The notes under the pieces were generated by a model. It had not been told where the DNA came from. It made no database searches and saw nothing but the letters and a program-made list of their open reading frames with translations. Shown here piece by piece: positions 11,021 to 21,910 of a stretch of 27,725 nucleotides of DNA. Within the stretch, counting starts at the first letter, position 1, and every line of letters starts with the position of its first letter. The translations under genes were made by a program, and so were the position numbers. The DNA is taken from contig JAANSK020068909.1 of the NCBI GenBank assembly GCA_011763485.2, positions 1 through 27,725 on the forward strand, written 5' to 3'. This DNA comes from Isoetes engelmannii. Its lineage: Eukaryota > Streptophyta > Lycopodiopsida > Isoetales > Isoetaceae.

Positions 11021-11357
11021 GGCTGAGAGACTTAGCTGGAAAACTTTTTTAGGCGTCAATGCTAACGCCGGTAAAAAAGTTACGGGGTGAGACCGAAAAT
11101 AATGTTGGCCCTCTAAATATGCCAAGAATATGCCACAAGAAGATGGTATACCCGGTGCGGTGTCGTGGGCGGATCACGGGCATTTGGATTCTGATAACCA
11201 ACGGCCCTGCTCGTCCAAAGCAGGTTTATCTCAAGTTGCTATACAGGAAGATTCTTCAGTCTTAAAACGAACCATGTCTTAGGAAAACATCACCACTGGC
11301 TCCCCGAAGGCTCTTCAAGCTTTTGGCAATAGTGATAAAGGATAGGAAAACTGGACT
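11021..11357 (+). promoter_or_regulatory. Upstream region of the oxidoreductase gene
   Basis: These 337 bases lie between the LINE and the proposed start codon and must hold the proximal promoter and 5' UTR, unless further leader exons lie upstream. A CTAAATAT AT-rich patch near 11112-11120 is the only TATA-like candidate. The LINE insertion therefore replaced or pushed back everything beyond about 340 bp. Confidence 0.4.
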
Positions 11358-14300
11358 ATGGTGATCCAGCTTGTCTATCATCCCTTCCATTACTGTGCTT
11401 GCACTCGTCGGCCTTCTCAAACTACACACTTCACTTCTTCCAAAACTTCTCTGCCCACTTTTCTGAAAGCCTCCAAAGTTGGTCTGAAGAAAAGAGCTTC
11501 AGTAGAATACGGATTCTGGAAACTGTTTGGACTAGAGATTCCTGTCGATCGAGATCCTGGCAAGGATTCTTATGGTGTCTCCGATGCTCTATTAGCCGTG
11601 ATAGCAGATTTTCTTGGTTGTAAGGTAAGTTAATACTCCTTGATTTTAGACATCTATGGCACACTCGAATTACTTGTTCATTTATGCAGAAATCTGCATT
11701 GCCAAATACTGCATTCACAGTGACACGCAAAGCATTTGATGCACGCAAGGTATTTACTGAAGGAATTATCTGCTCTTTTGTTTGAATTGAAGATCCTTTC
11801 TCACAATACAGAAGGCTTGTTTTTGTTCAGGATCCCAAGTTTGTTTATAATGTGGATTTGAATGTGAAGGAATTTTTGAAGGAAAAACCAGAATTGAAAT
11901 CCATCTTGTTGGGGCTTCAACCGAGGTCTGGAAGATTGGAATTCATAGAAAACAAAGATAACATTCAGGGCTTAGGACATGGGGTGAAAGACTCTGAAGT
12001 TTTGCATAAAACTGCTGATAAAAGTGGACAGGTGCTATCTTTAAAGTCCTTAAACATAGGGACACATCTTTCTGCAATGCGTAAGAAGGCCAGAGTGATC
12101 ATAGTCGGGAGCGGTCCGGCTGGCTTATTTGCGAGCCTAGTTTTGGCAGAAAGGAACGTGGAAGTTGTTCTGGTTGAGAGAGGTTATCCAGTAGAACAGA
12201 GGGGCAGAGACATTGGCAAACTGGTTGCCAGGCATATCCTGAATCCAGAAAGTAACTTTTGTTATGGAGAGGTATGCTCGCTTTTGGTAGATATAAATAT
12301 TAGTAGTTAGTTGAAGGAAAACAAACTGTTGGTGTTTCATTATGACTATAATTACAGTTGTGTTTTCAATGGTGATAAAAATTATACCATAAACTTTATT
12401 GTACAAATGTATAGGGTGGAGCTGGGACCTGGAGTGATGGGAAATTGACTACTCGTATTGGTAAAAATAGTCGGGAAGTCCAAACAGTGAGCATCTTATA
12501 CTGCTATTATCAAATCAAGTGAGAGTAAGTTACATTAAGGAGAGTCTTCTCTATATTTCAAGTATGTTTGACATTTTAAAAAAGGTATAAGACTTACAAG
12601 TGTTGTAGTGCATTATTGAAATCGATGACTATTGGTGCTGCTTGGTTTGTTCAATTATTCAAGCCATTCCAACTTCTCATTTTTATGACAAATTGTTTCA
12701 TATTTTACACAAAACCTTACCATTTACTTGGCTCCCTTTTATATCCAAACACTTCATCAACTCCTGCTGCTCAACTCATCAACTCTTGTTGCACAGTTGA
12801 GCAGTCAATTAGTTATATTAAGCACACTGCCATTTCATCCTTCAGTTAAAACAAGCACGCCCTCATCCTATTCACAATCGTTGTCTCAGGAATCTCTTGC
12901 TATTTCTATGTCATCGACCTGAAAACTGTCTCTACTTTAACACCTTTAACTCATCTTTTTAATATAAATAACTGCAGATTCCAGTTGCAGATCATAATGT
13001 AACCCATAAGTGCCCAGTTTGCAGCATTTCTTGGTGACACCTGTTGGGTGCACCTCAATGGTTTCCATGTGATATATGCATTTGGTGCAAACTTTGGTTA
13101 TTCTTCCAGCTCATGATACGGTTTTAAGATAAATGTCTTCATATAAGAAGCAGCTTCTAGGATCTTTTGGTTTTGATGTAAACAAGTTCTATTCAATCTG
13201 ATACTAGAATCTAAATATATCTGGAATATCTTCTAATTTTGTATGCGACACATGTTGGTTCCTTCTGCAGGTTTTGGCAACACTTGTACGTTTTGGAGCA
13301 CCAGCACATATCTTGATAGAAGGAAAACCTCATATTGGAACAGATAAGCTTATTTGCATTCTGCGGTCTTTGAGATCATACTTGCAAGCTCTCGGTGTAA
13401 GCACCTCTTTAACACGGCTTCGATGGTTCCTGTATTCTTGAAAAAGTACTAGGAGATAATTAACAACTGTCATTGATACATCTCTAATCTACGTATTCCA
13501 GCAAGCAACACCTAATCTAAGCAACATCTAATCTGAAACTGACTGGACAGCAGGTCAATCAGCTTAGATTTCAAAAATTTGAGTTGTTTTTGGTTTTTAT
13601 ATGATATGATTGGATATCTTCATGTCTCAAACACCTGCCCACAAGTCCGCTTTCCAAGAGAATATCTTACAAGGACTACTTTTGGAATATTTCAATTGAT
13701 GGCTCTATTGTAAAACCTGGTTATTTAGATATTGGCGTTCCAAGCGATGTGAGGTTCAAAGGGACAATTTAGGGTTTCTTTCTACCAGCTTGTGATTGAG
13801 CTTAGGTGGGCTGAGCATATCAACTGTGAGAATAAAAAATTCACGCGTTACGTGATTCGGAATGTTTCATCACATACGAGGAAGATATCATCATAAGAGG
13901 AAGTTATCATTGCATCTTTAGAGATCCAATAAGAACTTTGAAGCAGTTTATGAAGTAATATGGCCTGAAATTCATATCTTTATTTGTTCATGGGCTTCCT
14001 AAAAATGAAGGTGCATCTTTAAAGAAATAAATATCATCAGCCCAAAAGGCCCAAGACAAGCAAAAAATAACTTCATTTTTCTCTGTTAATCTCACAAAAG
14101 GAGACCTGATAGAAAACAAATGGTGCTAAGTGCTGACATGAGGATTTATCACATCAGGGTTGTCATTTCAGCAGCTTGAGATTGAGGCCGGTTGTGCAAG
14201 TAGACTAAGATCGAACGCTCGAGGAGGATCTGCAGACATTGTGATTTGAATGAACTCGAGTCTGAGGAGCATTTCATACATGCCCAGTGTATTTGAAATA

Positions 14301-17300
14301 CGGGGAAGGTTTCATTGCCTCTTTTGGGAACCTAACTCCCTCCCGAAGCTCATGAATTTGAGGACCAGAAGTGCATAACCCTGTTCCTTCATCAAATAAC
14401 TGTTCATAGAAGGAATACGATTAAAGAAGCTTGATGATACTGAACAGGGAAATGACCCAACTCAAGGCTGTCACTTTCTTTCTGATAACAGCAACAAGCG
14501 AAAGTCATGTCCTCTACCTGGGCTATCTTGTTCTATCCCTCTATTCAAAGAAAAAAATCTACAATATTAAGTGAGTCACATTAACTACTTCCAACTACAC
14601 AAAAACACAAGCAGTCTTTCTAAAATAGGAGGCTTGATAAGAAACAAAAGGTGCCAGTTGCTTATATCAGGCCTTACTTTGAAGCAGGTATGATATCGAA
14701 TGGAACGTTTGTCTCATAGACCCTAAGGTCCTTTAGTAGATGTTAATGAACTGTTCTTCCTCCTCTCTTTATGCCTGGATCTTGAGTTCCTCCTCCTCTC
14801 TCTATGTCTGGATCTTGAGTTTCTATTAAGTCTTCACATAATTGCAGCGAAAAGTTGTCCCATGGAATGCTGAGCAGCATGAGAATGATATCCTGCAGGT
14901 CAACGTTATGTTTGGAACAAGAATGGATAACTTGATAGTGCGGAATGCTCGGGCCGTTGGCATAGAAGTCACTAAGTCAGAGTCTATCTGCAGTGTTTTG
15001 GAGTCAGATGCGGTGATACTTGCAGTTGGGCATTCAGCTCGTGATGTTTATTCCATTTTATTATCACACAATGTGCTTATGGATCGAAAAGATTTTTCCG
15101 TAAGTATGTCCATTTTATCAAAGGTCTGGTCTGCATCTTATTACACCTTTTATGATGATCTAACAAAAAAGGTGCCATTATAGTACTAACTAGGTTTACT
15201 CCATCAAGGGAATTTATGGAACGAACTGGGAGGCATGTCAATTCTGGCAGTCCCAAGCCCCTTCTTATTTTTATACATGACCTCCTGTTTCTATATGACC
15301 CCGGATATAAAATTTGATTGTCTTTGATATTGATATACTGCCAGCCTCATTACTGGACGCTTCTCCCTCAATGGACAATTCTGTATAGCAATAGGATATT
15401 TCTCATGTTTTATACAATATTAACAAAGAAGGTTTCAAACCTTATTTGAATTGTTCTATGCCATTGTATCAGATCTGCAATTTATCAGAATGTATATCAG
15501 GACATCTATGTCATTCTATCAACTACGTCAAGTCCTAAACATTATCATATCAGATGCTTAAGTTTGAACTTTTTCTGATATAAAGGTGTTACTTTCTGTT
15601 TGTCCGCTTGAATTGGTATTATGAAGGTAATTTTCTTGATATTTCTTTTTGTTATGGCTGCTTATTAGGTTGGTTTTAGAGTTGAGCATCCTCAAGAACT
15701 GATAAACCTTATCCAGGTAACTTTGCCTTCTGGTGGAGTATGTTTTGCAGACTAGTAACTGTTTCTGGTGGCTTTTGCAGTACAAAAAGTGGGCAGGGGA
15801 AGTGAAAAGAGGTAAAGGAAAAGTCCCTGTTGCAGACTATAAAGTAGCAACGACCGTAGAGGACCATGCAGAGTGGCAAAAACAACAACGGGGATGTTAT
15901 TCATTTTGCATGTGTCCTGGTGGTCAGGTATCTGCACACATAGATAATTTGAAATGCTATTGGTGAAGTGTGGGACCAAAGAGCAAAGCATTTGCCAATG
16001 TTTGGATACCAATACAATTTCCAGTAAAACCAACTTTCAACTGTTCAGTCTGCAGCAAATTTATGAATGGTTTTAAGGAATATAAATCTGCTATAAATCT
16101 CACAAAATGGCAGGTGTAGGAAGGCCGAAACTCTGGATTTCAGGAGCAGTAATTGACATTCCAATCATAGAAGTAACAAATTATAATAAGATTCGTGACA
16201 CAATAAGGATACATATGTAGGTACAAGATACCAATGCCAAACATGTTCTCAGTAGAACCAACTTTAAACTGCTCAGTCTGCAGCAAATTTGTAGTCTATG
16301 AATGGCTTAAAGAATAAGGAAGACAAACCTGCTATTATTTTCACAAATTGACAGGTGTAGGGAAGATGAAACTTGATTGCAGGAGCAGCGGTTTCTATCT
16401 TAATGATAGAAGCAACAGACTACAATGGCACAATAGGGATAAATATGTAGAACCAACTTCAACTGCTCAGTCTGCAGCAAATTCGTAATTTATGAGTGGT
16501 TTAAATCTAAGGAATACAAACCTGCTAACAAAATGATAGGCTTAGGAAGGATGAAACTCTGGATTGCAGGAGCAGCAGTTGATATTCCAATCATAGTAAC
16601 AAATTACGATAATATTCATGACACAATAGGGAAACATATATAGGAACACAGATTGAGAAGTCTTGATTTTCAAACGTGTCATGGACTTTGGAGTTCTCTC
16701 TGGGTTGTGTTGTATAATTGCAGGATAGTCGAACTGGACTCAGCTGCACAAACTCAAAGAATATTAAGCATTGGTAATGCTGGGTTCACATGGACGGAAA
16801 CACGAAGGGCCAGCTTAAAAGCTCCTGAACCTGGGCTGAGGTAAAAATGGTCAGCCCTGTTTTAGGGCATCAGCCCTCGCAAGATCCAACCTGAGAAGCT
16901 GAGGCAGCACTGAATTATTTTATCCATGCTGGCTTTGCTAGAACTCAGCGCAGTGTTTTCCCTTCTCCATGTGAACCAGCCACAGTAATGCTGGCCAAAA
17001 GAGTCTGTCTGTCATAAATTTATTGGATCCAACCAGCCTGGAAGGCCTATTTGCAGTTCAAATGTTTACTGTATTTGGATAAAGTATAAAACGTATTTGG
17101 TACCAACATCTAACAAGCAAAAAACTTCTTTATTTTTCTCTAACCTACCCTGATAACTTCCCTTACTCCAAAGCTTATGTGAGTATACGCTTGTTTCTGC
17201 ATGTCTGGCATTGGGTTATGCATTGCTTGTTTATGTAGGTGGTTTCAACAGGCACTCATGTTCCTGAGCTCTGCTTGTTTATGCAGGTGGTTTCTACGAG

Positions 17301-19326
17301 CACCCACGTTTCTGAGCTGTGTGTCAACGGCATGTCTTTTTCCAATCGGGGATCCAAATGGGCAAATGCAGCCATTGTTGTAGCTGTTTCTGACAATGAC
17401 TTCAGGACATTAATCTCTGAACACGGACCCCTAGCTGGAGTTGCATTTCAGGTTTCTACATACAATTCCTTCTTTGCATTTTTTGGGTGAAAAGAGGATT
17501 CTATAACATATCTGCTAGAACTATCAAAGGAACTTCGTATGCTTTTCAGTCGATAAAACAACTGTCTTCATATAAGAATGTACTATTAAAGGCAACTTGT
17601 CTGCTTTCTGTCTATGAAACTGGACTATATATAAGAGTGAGTTTTCTAGCATGCTGAAATCTTTTCTAATAATTAACAATGGCAAGTTATCCATTAGGAA
17701 AAACATCCATCAAACTGGCAAACATGATGCTGGACATTAGGTGAAAGTCTGGATTTGTTTCTATAAGGAGTTTTCTTCTGTTGGTGGATAAAATATTCCT
17801 TTGTTGGGTAAGATGATTAGAGTGAGCTTTGGCATAGAGCATTGACATACAGACCTAAGCTTATTTTTTAGGAGGTCTTGGCTTCTGATGCAGTTAGTAT
17901 CATGCTAATTTTCCAGGTTAGGGATCTGACTTGGGTAAGATGTAACCAACTTCTGTTAAGTTCTAGCAAGCCATTCAAATGCTTCGGGTTTGCTAACTTG
18001 ATGGTTTAATATCTGGACCCACAGAGATGGAAGCGATAAAAGGATTAACCTGAGAGCAAATGAAGAAGATAAAATTGCCAGGGTTAAGTGAGGATTATTA
18101 CTAGAATTGTTATTACATATATGAAAAATGCTTGCCATTGACATGAATACCACCCAGTTTGCTGCGTCAGACAAAGGATCCTGAATAGGAAGCATCTTAG
18201 TGTATATATCACTCTCATTGTTCTTTTGTCGCATTATTATACTTCAGCACAAGGGCTATTTTGCTTATAAAATACTGCTGTTTATTTCTTTGTGAATTAT
18301 TGATATGCTTTTTGGATAACTAAAAAGGAAACTGTTAAGTTATTTATCGGCATATGCTGGAACACAGAAAGCACTTGAATCTGAAGCAGCTTGCAGGGGA
18401 GGTGGCAATCTTGTTGTGCCAGCTCAAACGCTTCCAGATTTCTTAAAGGGAACTCTGTCTGGTATGGCTTTTCTTTCTCTGGTATGGTCTTTCTCATCTT
18501 CGTGCATGAATTTTTACTGAGTTACACCAGTACCTGTTCTAGATTAAATAAGAGCATCAGTATAAAATGGGGTGCTTTCGATCAGTGTGGATATCCAGCG
18601 GTTAATAGTAGTTCCATTGTCTGTCATGGCGTGCCTTCATTAATTGGTTACTGGTCATTGGTGCAAATGCAAAGCTTATAAGTCAACATTGAATTCCTAT
18701 TGGTTTTGCTTTATCTTTCTCCAGTTACCTTATTTTTATTATTCCTTCATATCACCTGAAGAGTGAGATGAACATTTGCAGTAAATTCTCTTCCACCTTC
18801 AAGTTACCGACTTGGTGTGAAGGCATGTCCACTTCATGACTTCTTCCCTTCTCAAATAACCGATGCCTTGAAGCAAGCGTTTTTAGCTTTTGAAGACCAG
18901 GTACAACCCTTCTCTCATTTAGCATAATAGGAATGTGAGCTCGTCATGCTTGCTTTATCAAATAATGTCCTCTCTTTTTCACCAACTGTTTTGTTGTTTA
19001 TTTCCAGTTACATGGTTTTATCAGCCCTCATGCACTGCTTCATGCTGTAGAGGTGATTCATTTATTTAGAGAGATTAATTATCAACCTAGTCGTATCATG
19101 TGATTAATTATGGTAAAATTTGTTGCAGACAAGGACAAGCGCTCCCATTAGGATTAATCGAGCCCATTCCAGTTTTGAGAGCGTCTCTCTTCCTGGTTTG
19201 TACCCAATAGGAGAGGGAGCAGGTTACGCAGGGGGTATTGTGAGCGCAGCTGTGGATGGAATGCTGGCAGGACTTTCCATAGCAAAACAACTTGGTGTTT
19301 GTGAAGTACAAAATTCAACCTATTGA
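11358..19326 (+). CDS. PDE327: PDE327-like FAD/NAD(P)-binding oxidoreductase, 13 exons, 660 aa
   Basis: Coding exons: 11358-11624, 11690-11749, 11831-12271, 12415-12486, 13271-13396, 14899-15099, 15669-15716, 15781-15927, 17287-17451, 18368-18461, 18782-18900, 19008-19052, 19129-19326. They sum to 1983 nt (660 codons plus stop), and every junction is GT-AG and in phase. The protein has a Ser/Thr/Lys-rich N-terminus that could be a plastid transit peptide, then EIPVDRDPGKD. The Rossmann dinucleotide motif VIIVGSGPAGLFASLV sits at about residues 198-213, followed by CYGEGGAGTWSDGKLTTRIG, SDAVILAVGHSARD, CYSFCMCPGGQVV, WANAAIVV and the C-terminal FAD motif GLYPIGEGAGYAGG (about 618-631). This layout matches the plant and bacterial family annotated in Arabidopsis as PDE327 (PIGMENT DEFECTIVE EMBRYO). 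The substrate is unknown. One oddity: exon 10 reads AACRGGGN where I recall relatives having an AAxMGGG block. The start ATG at 11358 is the first usable one in the exon 1 frame and is less certain than the rest. The symbol is by family resemblance. Confidence 0.9.
13780..13965 (+). mobile_element. LINE ORF2 C-terminal fragment in intron 5 (copy A)
   Basis: A diverged stretch reads QLVIELRW, then IIRGSYHCIF and DPIRTLKQFMK, parallel to the better copy at 14100-14430. At the DNA level, GGAAGTTATCATTGCATCTTTAG (about 13901) aligns with GGAAGGTTTCATTGCCTCTTTTG (about 14304). The fragment is in the same orientation as the host gene. It has lost its cysteines and most of its frame. Confidence 0.4.
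14100..14430 (+). mobile_element. LINE ORF2 C-terminal fragment in intron 5 (copy B)
   Basis: Successive frames give QQLEIEAG, then TKIERSRRICRHCDLNELES and EEHFIHAQC, then EIRGRFHCLFWEPNSLPKLM and EDQKCITLFLHQITVHR. This is the usual post-RT zinc-finger end of many LINE ORF2 proteins (CxxC spacing followed by ExEHFxxxC). Frame changes near 14205 and 14360 and a stop near 14289 mark it as decayed. It differs from the LINE at 9193 and is a separate family or subfamily. It sits between exons 5 and 6 of the oxidoreductase gene. Confidence 0.65.
14632..14690 (+). mobile_element. Third short LINE piece in intron 5 (copy C)
   Basis: GGCTTGATAAGAAACAAAAG and GTGCCAGTTGCTTATATCAG parallel the start of copy B at about 14104 (CTGATAGAAAACAAATGGTG). 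The piece stops where copy B continues into the zinc-finger part. It suggests tandem insertion or partial duplication of the same element. Confidence 0.35.
14757..14819. repeat. 30/33-bp tandem duplication near the end of intron 5
   Basis: Units 14757-14786 and 14787-14819 both read TTCCTCC...CTCT(T/C)TATG(C/T)C and TGGATCTTGAG, with one CCT added in the second. It lies about 80 bp before exon 6, in the pyrimidine-rich part of the intron. Confidence 0.8.
16003..16642. repeat. Intronic tandem repeat, three ~200-bp units (intron 8)
   Basis: Three diverged units start near 16022, 16250 and 16448. Each begins (G/A)TA(G/A)AACCAACTT and CTG(C/T)TCAGTCTGCAGCAAAT, passes through GGTGTAGG-like and ATTGCAGGAGCAG segments, and ends GACACAATA...CATATGTAG or similar. 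Periods are about 228 and 198 bp. The copies differ by small indels and substitutions, so the array is not recent. No coding potential or element family is recognised. Confidence 0.8.
17224..17319 (+). repeat. 48-bp tandem duplication spanning the exon 9 splice acceptor
   Basis: Units 17224-17271 and 17272-17319 both contain TGCTTGTTTATG(T/C)AG then GTGGTTTC and the first bases of exon 9. The downstream acceptor (exon from 17287) gives the conserved CPGGQ|VVSTSTHVSEL. The upstream acceptor (exon from 17239) is 48 nt earlier, in the same phase with no stop, and would insert 16 residues, VVSTGTHVPELCLFMQ. Which site is used cannot be decided from the DNA. Confidence 0.85.
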
Positions 19327-19492
19327 GAATATGCAACTGACAGGCAAACAAAATTTAGACCTTTGGCGTGACAAGAAATGTTGCAATTTTCACCTTTGAA
19401 ATGCAAGACAAAAAATCTAAATGACATGTATAAACTATATTTTTTATTTAAAAATTATAAAAGCCTAAAGTGGATTGGCTTCCTATAGGGGA
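19327..19492 (+). other. 3' flank / likely 3' UTR of the oxidoreductase gene
   Basis: AT-rich sequence after the TGA stop, with no frame of note. No perfect AATAAA occurs here; TATAAACTATATTTT near 19430 is AT-rich and could serve polyadenylation in a plant. The first AATAAAA is at about 19779, beyond the MITE. Confidence 0.35.
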
Positions 19493-19700
19493 GGGTCATC
19501 TATAGAATAGTGGACAATGGCTCAATAGTGGATCATGGTAAAATGGATCAATTTTGTCAATAGTAACTCAACACAATTTTTTTTATCTTAATCTCAACCA
19601 TTGAATTAAGTGGGTAAAAAAAAATGGGTTCAATCTCAATCATCCAATTTTGATCCACATCAGAGTATTTGAATGATCCATACTATTTTTAGATAGGCCC
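19493..19700. mobile_element. Probable MITE, 208 bp
   Basis: The left end, GGGTCATCTATAGAATAGTG, and the reverse complement of the right end, GGGCCTATCTAAAAATAGTA, match imperfectly over about 26 bp into GGAxxAT or GGATCAT. Inside is a second inverted pair around GGATCAA. The interior carries ATCTCAACCATTGAA-type sequence and oligo-A/T runs, as is usual in plant MITEs. No clear target-site duplication was found, so the superfamily is left open. Confidence 0.45.
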
Positions 19701-20085
19701 ATTTCGTGTGAAGATTTCGTGGGCTACCACGAAAATATGGAACACCTTATACCAAGAGCTTTTAAGCTATGCATTTTAATAAAATTTTTTTTTTTTTACT
19801 TTTCAATATTTCCTTGTCCATAATTCTTAAGTGGTCCACTATGGGTACACATCCCCCCCCCTCCCCAGTACATGTTGAACGCGCCATTCTGGCACTGAAA
19901 TTTAGGAATGATAGTTAGTGCATGTCTATTGAAATTGGTGACGTTGGAGTCTTTTCCAACAAGAATTTCGTCTAATGCGAATGAGTTTTTGGCTCTCAAA
20001 ATTGTAAAATACTCCTCCATTTCAAAAGGCTGAATTGTTAAAATGGACTAGATCTTATAGTCTCCCCCTCCAAGTCCGTTCAATA
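19701..20085. other. Unassigned DNA with homopolymer runs
   Basis: Contains a T run near 19787-19797 and a C run near 19853-19863. No gene or element was recognised. Confidence 0.4.
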
Positions 20086-20405
20086 GGGCCCTCCAGGAGG
20101 CCTTTCCCTCACAATGGATCGTCAGCAGAGTGGTCCCAATCTATAATGCAAACAATCCTCAATTATAGCACAATCATGGTCAGTCCATTGTCGGCAAAAT
20201 TGCTGGCCGAAGTTTTGAGCAGCAATTAACAACATGGGCATGCACACTTGCACAAGCAGGGTTTATGCCTAAACACTCCCCATAGATTGCATGAACGCTT
20301 TTGGCACGACATATAGAGAGTTGTTGTAGGAACGATTAGTGCAGTTTAGTATACAAACTATACAAAATATGCTCAATTCAAATGCCACCCTCATACCACC
20401 TTATC
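20086..20405 (+). mobile_element. Second copy of the pentanucleotide-tail LINE, 5' segment
   Basis: From about 20155 it aligns with 9212 onward of the first LINE: TATAGCACAATCATGGTCAG against TATCGCACGATCATGGTCAG, then AAAATTGCTGGCCGAAGTTT, then CA(A/G)GCAGG(G/T)TTT. It reaches further upstream than the first copy: one frame reads LPSQWIVSRVVPIYNANNPQ, the block before NYR in LINE reverse transcriptases. Several small deletions are present. Alignment is lost near 20400, where an LTR-like insertion begins. It is clearly older than the copy at 9193. Confidence 0.75.
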
Positions 20406-21450
20406 TGTAACGGGCCCATGGTAGACCGCTCGAGTATTCGATCCTTGAATGTGCCTGTGGGGCATTCCTGAGACACCGGCATAAATGGGTAGAAGCGACT
20501 ACTCATAAATGTCTAGACGGTTTTGCCCAGTAGGTCATACCTAGTAAGGGGCAAGGCCAAGTTACCTACACAACTTAGCCAACCTTGGGTATGAACACTG
20601 ATTATCCACATGGATACACCCCTTAGTTGTTTTGCCACGTGGAAGCACCCCATTGGAGCCAAGTGGTCATGATGTAAATCCTAACCTTTTATAAGGCCAA
20701 ACCCTTGACCTAGGCCATTTTTGCTCAATCATTTACTTGACCCTCGAATTGTCGTCGCAATCCTGAAGCAGGAATTGTCTTCGACAACATCGAGTGTTGC
20801 AGCCGCCTCAGGAGCGTGAGCGCAGGAGCTAGAGGAGCGCCTACTCCCAAGACTCACCAAAGATGGAGACCCAGGGGCAGGAGGCAGTTCTTTAGGAACA
20901 TACATTTTGAGTAGATAGTTAGCTAAGTCATTTGGGATCTAGCATTCCAGATGGGTTAGCATGATGTATTTCTAGTAAAGCTATCCTAGAACCTTAGTTC
21001 CTACCCATTAGCCATATGCCAGCCCAAGTCATTGCCATGACTCGATGGAGTGGTCAACTCTAGCCATTATCTATATGCCAACCCAAGTCATTGCCATGGC
21101 TCGATTTGAACTATCCGGAGACCTTTATCGTCAGTCGATCTCCCCTTTGAGTCTGAACCGGGGTAGGAGCCGCCACATGATGTTAGTATGTGTTAGATGT
21201 ATGTCATTGGACCGAAGATTGGATGGATCTTGCGACCCTTCATGGTCGATTATTATTATGTTACGATGTTGTGCTTATCGTATTGTATTTGCTTCCGCCG
21301 ATGTAGGATCCCCATGAGGAAGGACCTAACGACATCTTCATTCCTCAGCTCAAGGCCTGGCCATCCCAGAGCTCGAGTTCGATGGAGGGTCCCGTGATGG
21401 GAAGACCATTGTATGGGAAATGTCCTGCGACATATATGGTGGGGATTGTG
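20406..21450 (+). mobile_element. LTR-like insertion within the second LINE copy
   Basis: The segment replaces LINE sequence. It begins TGTAACGGGCCC, a typical plant LTR start, and has TATAAGG near 20692 in a promoter-like setting. No long coding frame or retroviral-type domain is seen, so it would be a solo LTR or LTR fragment, probably Ty3/gypsy-like; the family is a guess. Inside, 21009-21046 and 21061-21105 are a tandem duplication (GCCCAAGTCATTGCCATGAC and close copy). About 470 bp of the LINE are missing at the join. It must be younger than the LINE copy it interrupts. Confidence 0.35.
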
Positions 21451-21910
21451 TATAACGTATGGAGCGTCACAAGAAGTATAGGGCATGGTAATTTCACTTG
21501 CCACTTGGAGAGCCTAGAACAGGTCTGGAAAGCCTTTCTAACTCAAGCACTTTGAATCAAGTCCATGGTCTCGTACAATATTCTTCTACATAAGACATAG
21601 TTCTTACCTGATCAACTTACTGCTCTGCAATGTCACATAATATATTATCGAAGGTGGTAATCATAGGAGATACCTGCCTTCCAAACCTCGCCTACACAAT
21701 GGCCATAGGTCCACAACACCAAGCCTACTGGAAGGAGAAGCAAACCACTTGGTTCTCCAGCTAGAATGTGCAGGAACATGGGTCACACAGGTGTACAAAC
21801 AATGAGAGTCACAATTGCCTCCTGAAACAATATCTAGACATATGCTTCCTTAGTAAGCTTGGGATGCTAGTGCTTTGGAGTTGGTAACATATTATGCTCA
21901 AATATGATAT
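21451..21910 (+). mobile_element. Second LINE copy, middle segment
   Basis: Aligns with about 10030-10460 of the first LINE. Anchors are GGAGATACCTGCCTTCCAA against GGAGATGCCTGCTTGTCCAA, CACAACACCAAGCCTACTGG against CACAACGCCTCAAAGCCTGC, TGGTTCTCCAGC(T)AGAATGT, and ATGCTTCCTTAGTAAGCTTG against TTGCTTCCTTAGCAAACTCT. No long open frame remains. Confidence 0.8.

Noticed and set aside
15752-16033. Minus-strand 93-aa frame
   Set aside because: Antisense to exon 8 of the oxidoreductase and running into the intron.
18397-18402. Exon 10 starting at the second acceptor (TTGCAG before GGGAGG)
   Set aside because: It breaks the reading frame with exon 9 and would lose the EAA segment before GGGN; the acceptor ending at 18367 keeps both.
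21067-21071. TTATC here and at 20401-20405 as a target-site duplication bounding a 661-bp solo LTR that ends in CA
   Set aside because: LINE sequence does not resume after 21071, and the site lies inside a small tandem duplication, so a chance 5-bp match is more likely.
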